From positions 608,343 to 653,405 of the forward strand of contig SPIB01000002.1 in the NCBI GenBank assembly GCA_004535785.1: DNA of 45,063 nucleotides, in the 5' to 3' direction. Positions within the stretch are counted from its first letter, which is position 1; each line of letters begins with the position of its first letter. This DNA is from Gammaproteobacteria bacterium LSUCC0112 (lineage in GTDB: Bacteria > Pseudomonadota > Gammaproteobacteria > Pseudomonadales > Pseudohongiellaceae). A model generated the notes under the pieces. The model saw only the letters and a program-made list of their open reading frames with translations. It was not told where the DNA came from and ran no database searches. Below are positions 42,880 through 45,063 of this stretch, one piece after another. A program made the position numbers and the translations under genes.

Positions 42880-45063
42880 ATGATTCAACCCGGCTTTATG
42901 GTGCTGCAAAGCAACCGACTCGAGAACCTGCGCCGGGTGACCGTCGAGTGGCTGCGTCGTTACCCATTAAATCCGCTGGAAAATGAAGTATTGCTGGTAC
43001 AAAGCAATGGTATTTCGCAATGGCTGAAGCTGGCACTGGCTGCCGATGTCGACACGCCGGACCCAATGGATTCGGGTTGTGGCATTGCAGCGGCCATGGA
43101 TATCAACCTTCCGGGGCGTTTCCACTGGGCAGCCTATCGTGCCGTACTTGGCGACTTGCCGGAAACCTCGCCGTTTGACAAACCTCTGCTGAGCTGGCGT
43201 TTGCTGCGATTGCTGCCCTCACTGCTGAACGAACCTGAGTTTACGGCGCTTAAGCATTTTCTGGCAGATGACCGCGGTCAGCGCAAACAGTTCCAACTGG
43301 CACAGCGTCTGGCCGACTTGCTCGACCAATACCAGATCTATCGCGCAGACTGGCTGAATGACTGGGCCACTGATATCAATCAAATTACCCGCCACAATCA
43401 GCCGGCTGCGTTGCCCGTTGAACAATGTTGGCAAGCCGCGTTGTGGCGCAGACTCTTGCAGGATATTCCTGAGATTGCCCGCGCCAGTGGACGCGCGCAG
43501 GTCCATCAGCAATTTCTGGACGCCTGTGCGTTATTAAATGCCCAAAACCGACCGACAACCTTACCCAGGCGCGTGATCGTGTTTGGTTTGTCGTCGTTAC
43601 CCGGCCAGACCTTGGAAGTATTGGCCGCGATTGCACGCTGTACACAAATCGTGCTGTGTGTGCATAACCCCTGCGCTCATTTCTGGGGTGATATTGTTGA
43701 TCCGCAACAATCACTGGGTTTGTTTAAAAAGCCATATAAACGCCAGTCGCCTCGTCATGATTTTCCGATCCTGAGTGAGGCAACGTCAGACAAGCAACTT
43801 GACGAACTTTATATGCGCGGCAATCCGCTGTTAGCCGCCTGGGGTAAACAAGGCAGGGATTACATCCGCTTGTTGGATGAACACGATGAGCGCAGTGCCT
43901 ATGAGGACCTGTTTCAGTCTGAACAGATAAAAATCGATCTGTTTGAAGCACCGGATGAGCGTCAGCTGCTCGGACAACTACAAGCTGATATTTTCCATCT
44001 GCGCAGCAGCGACGAATCACGCCAACATGCACGTGATGCTGCCATCATCAATGACCAAAGCATCAGTTTCCATATCGCCCACAGCGCACAACGTGAAGTC
44101 GAAATTCTGCAGGATCACCTGCTATCACTGTTTAATCAGGATCCGGCATTGCGCCCGCGTGACGTGCTGGTGATGGTGCCGGATATCAACCAGTTTGCGC
44201 CCGCCGTGCAGGCAGTATTTGGGCGCCTAACACGCGCTGACAACCGCTACATACCGTTCACCATTTCTGATCAAGGCAAACGCCATCAAGCCCCCATTTT
44301 TGTTGCACTGGAAATGCTGTTGCAATTGCCCTCTGCCCGCCTGGGTGTCAGCGAACTGTTGGACTTTCTGGATATCCCTGCCGTGCAAAACGCGTTTGAT
44401 ATCAGTGCCGACGACAAACCCCTGCTGCATCGCTGGATAGAACAAGCCGGCATACGCTGGGGGCTGCATGCAGCACATCGTATCAGTCTGGGTATGTCGG
44501 CAACATTAAACAGTGCAGCCCTTGAACAAAACACCTGGCACTTTGGACTACGACGAATGTTGCTGGGTTATGCCATCGGCCGAGGCGACAAAATCCACGG
44601 CGCTGAGTGGCAACACATCGAAGCGTTTGACGAAATTGGCGGTCTCAGCGCGGCACTGACGGGCAAACTGGCGCACCTGCTCGATGTGCTGGAGCAGACC
44701 TGGGCGACGATGTTGTCCCCCGCCTGCGTCAATGTCTGGACACTGCGGCTGAGCCATTTGCTGTCACAGTTTTTTGTGGCCACCGATGACAATGATTTGT
44801 TGCTGCTGTCCCGCATCGAAAAAATGCTGAGAGACTGGCGCGACGCCTGCACGCAGGCGCAGTTTATTGATGAGTTGAGCATCGATGTGGTGCGAGAATT
44901 TGTGCTTGAACAATTGGATGTGCAACCGCTGACACAACGCTTTCTGGCCGGCTCTGTCAATTTCGCCACGTTAATGCCAATGCGGGCAATTCCGTTTAAA
45001 CATATCTGCCTGCTGGGCATGAATGACGGTGACTATCCGCGTCAGGTACCGGCGGTAGATTTT
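42880..45063 (+). CDS. recC: RecC, exodeoxyribonuclease V subunit gamma (N-terminal 728 residues)
   Basis: The frame is open for 728 codons from the ATG at 42880 to the window edge; E. coli RecC has 1122, so about two thirds is visible. The start reads MVLQSNRLENLRR, close to the RecC opening Y-H-S-N-R-L. LLVQSNGISQWLKLALA (about 41-57) and INLPGRFHWAAYRAVL match the inactive helicase domain 1, and CLLGMNDGDYPRQ near the end matches the RecC helicase-like motif. RecC recognises Chi and pairs with RecB and RecD in double-strand break repair. A plausible AGGG lies 9 bases before ATG. Confidence 0.93.
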   Translation, partial: MIQPGFMVLQSNRLENLRRVTVEWLRRYPLNPLENEVLLVQSNGISQWLKLALAADVDTPDPMDSGCGIAAAMDINLPGRFHWAAYRAVLGDLPETSPFDKPLLSWRLLRLLPSLLNEPEFTALKHFLADDRGQRKQFQLAQRLADLLDQYQIYRADWLNDWATDINQITRHNQPAALPVEQCWQAALWRRLLQDIPEIARASGRAQVHQQFLDACALLNAQNRPTTLPRRVIVFGLSSLPGQTLEVLAAIARCTQIVLCVHNPCAHFWGDIVDPQQSLGLFKKPYKRQSPRHDFPILSEATSDKQLDELYMRGNPLLAAWGKQGRDYIRLLDEHDERSAYEDLFQSEQIKIDLFEAPDERQLLGQLQADIFHLRSSDESRQHARDAAIINDQSISFHIAHSAQREVEILQDHLLSLFNQDPALRPRDVLVMVPDINQFAPAVQAVFGRLTRADNRYIPFTISDQGKRHQAPIFVALEMLLQLPSARLGVSELLDFLDIPAVQNAFDISADDKPLLHRWIEQAGIRWGLHAAHRISLGMSATLNSAALEQNTWHFGLRRMLLGYAIGRGDKIHGAEWQHIEAFDEIGGLSAALTGKLAHLLDVLEQTWATMLSPACVNVWTLRLSHLLSQFFVATDDNDLLLLSRIEKMLRDWRDACTQAQFIDELSIDVVREFVLEQLDVQPLTQRFLAGSVNFATLMPMRAIPFKHICLLGMNDGDYPRQVPAVDF

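Noticed and set aside
1-45063. Prophage, insertion sequence, CRISPR array, tRNA or rRNA
   Set aside because: No integrase or transposase, no regularly spaced repeats, and no cloverleaf or rRNA sequence was recognised by reading; a dedicated search was not possible.

Overview
The window is a chromosomal segment of a Gram-negative bacterium, most likely a gammaproteobacterium. The basis is a divergent lptF-lptG / pepA ... valS block as in Escherichia and Pseudomonas relatives, RecC and SbcCD, many signal peptides and lipoproteins, an outer-membrane barrel and a Tat substrate. Base composition looks even, near 50 % GC by eye. I recognise no phage, insertion sequence, tRNA, rRNA or CRISPR array. 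Coding density is very high. About ten of 37 genes appear to start with GTG or TTG. The genus cannot be named from sequence reading alone; free-living marine or soil gammaproteobacteria rich in secreted peptidases are my guess.

Layout. 1-2848: the tail of a probable LeuA, then (minus strand) an operon of a hotdog thioesterase, lptF and lptG. 2997-9754: pepA, an EamA transporter, an opposite-strand Tat-exported M28-like protein that lacks most zinc ligands, valS and an ElaA-type acetyltransferase; holC, which lies between pepA and valS in enterobacteria, is absent. 9757-13076 (minus): NIPSNAP, VOC, a SPOUT RNA methyltransferase and a DUF885 lipoprotein peptidase. 13278-15368: an M13 metallopeptidase lipoprotein. 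15419-16798 (minus): PIN-PhoH. 16980-19837: an ADP-ribosylglycohydrolase-like protein and a secreted metallophosphoesterase.

19865-26247 (minus): moxR, DUF58, a TgpA-type transglutaminase membrane protein and a TMEM175-like channel form a tight operon. Behind it come a SYLF-domain protein, whose ribosome binding site lies in a perfect 10-bp inverted repeat, and a cysteine-motif beta-propeller lipoprotein. Divergent from moxR (26382-28972) is a membrane protein / winged-helix regulator / DUF4173 operon, with overlapping palindromes between the two transcription units. 29043-33590: sbcD-sbcC. 33601-35824: a LysE-type exporter divergent from a MocR-type regulator. 35827-38265 (minus): a CBM9-DUF5916 outer-membrane protein. 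38462-42181: a secreted protein of an unnamed family, two related small membrane proteins and a lipoprotein amidase. 42311-42535 (minus): DUF2970. 42880 to the end: the first 728 codons of recC.

Themes: envelope building (LptFG), envelope or periplasmic proteolysis and hydrolysis (DUF885, M13, M28-like, amidase, TgpA), and DNA end repair (SbcCD, RecC). No known defence or biosynthetic island is evident. The least explained pieces are the 38.4-40.5 kb secreted/membrane trio, the ADP-ribosylglycohydrolase variant, the propeller lipoprotein, and several well-formed inverted repeats in leaders and divergent promoters.
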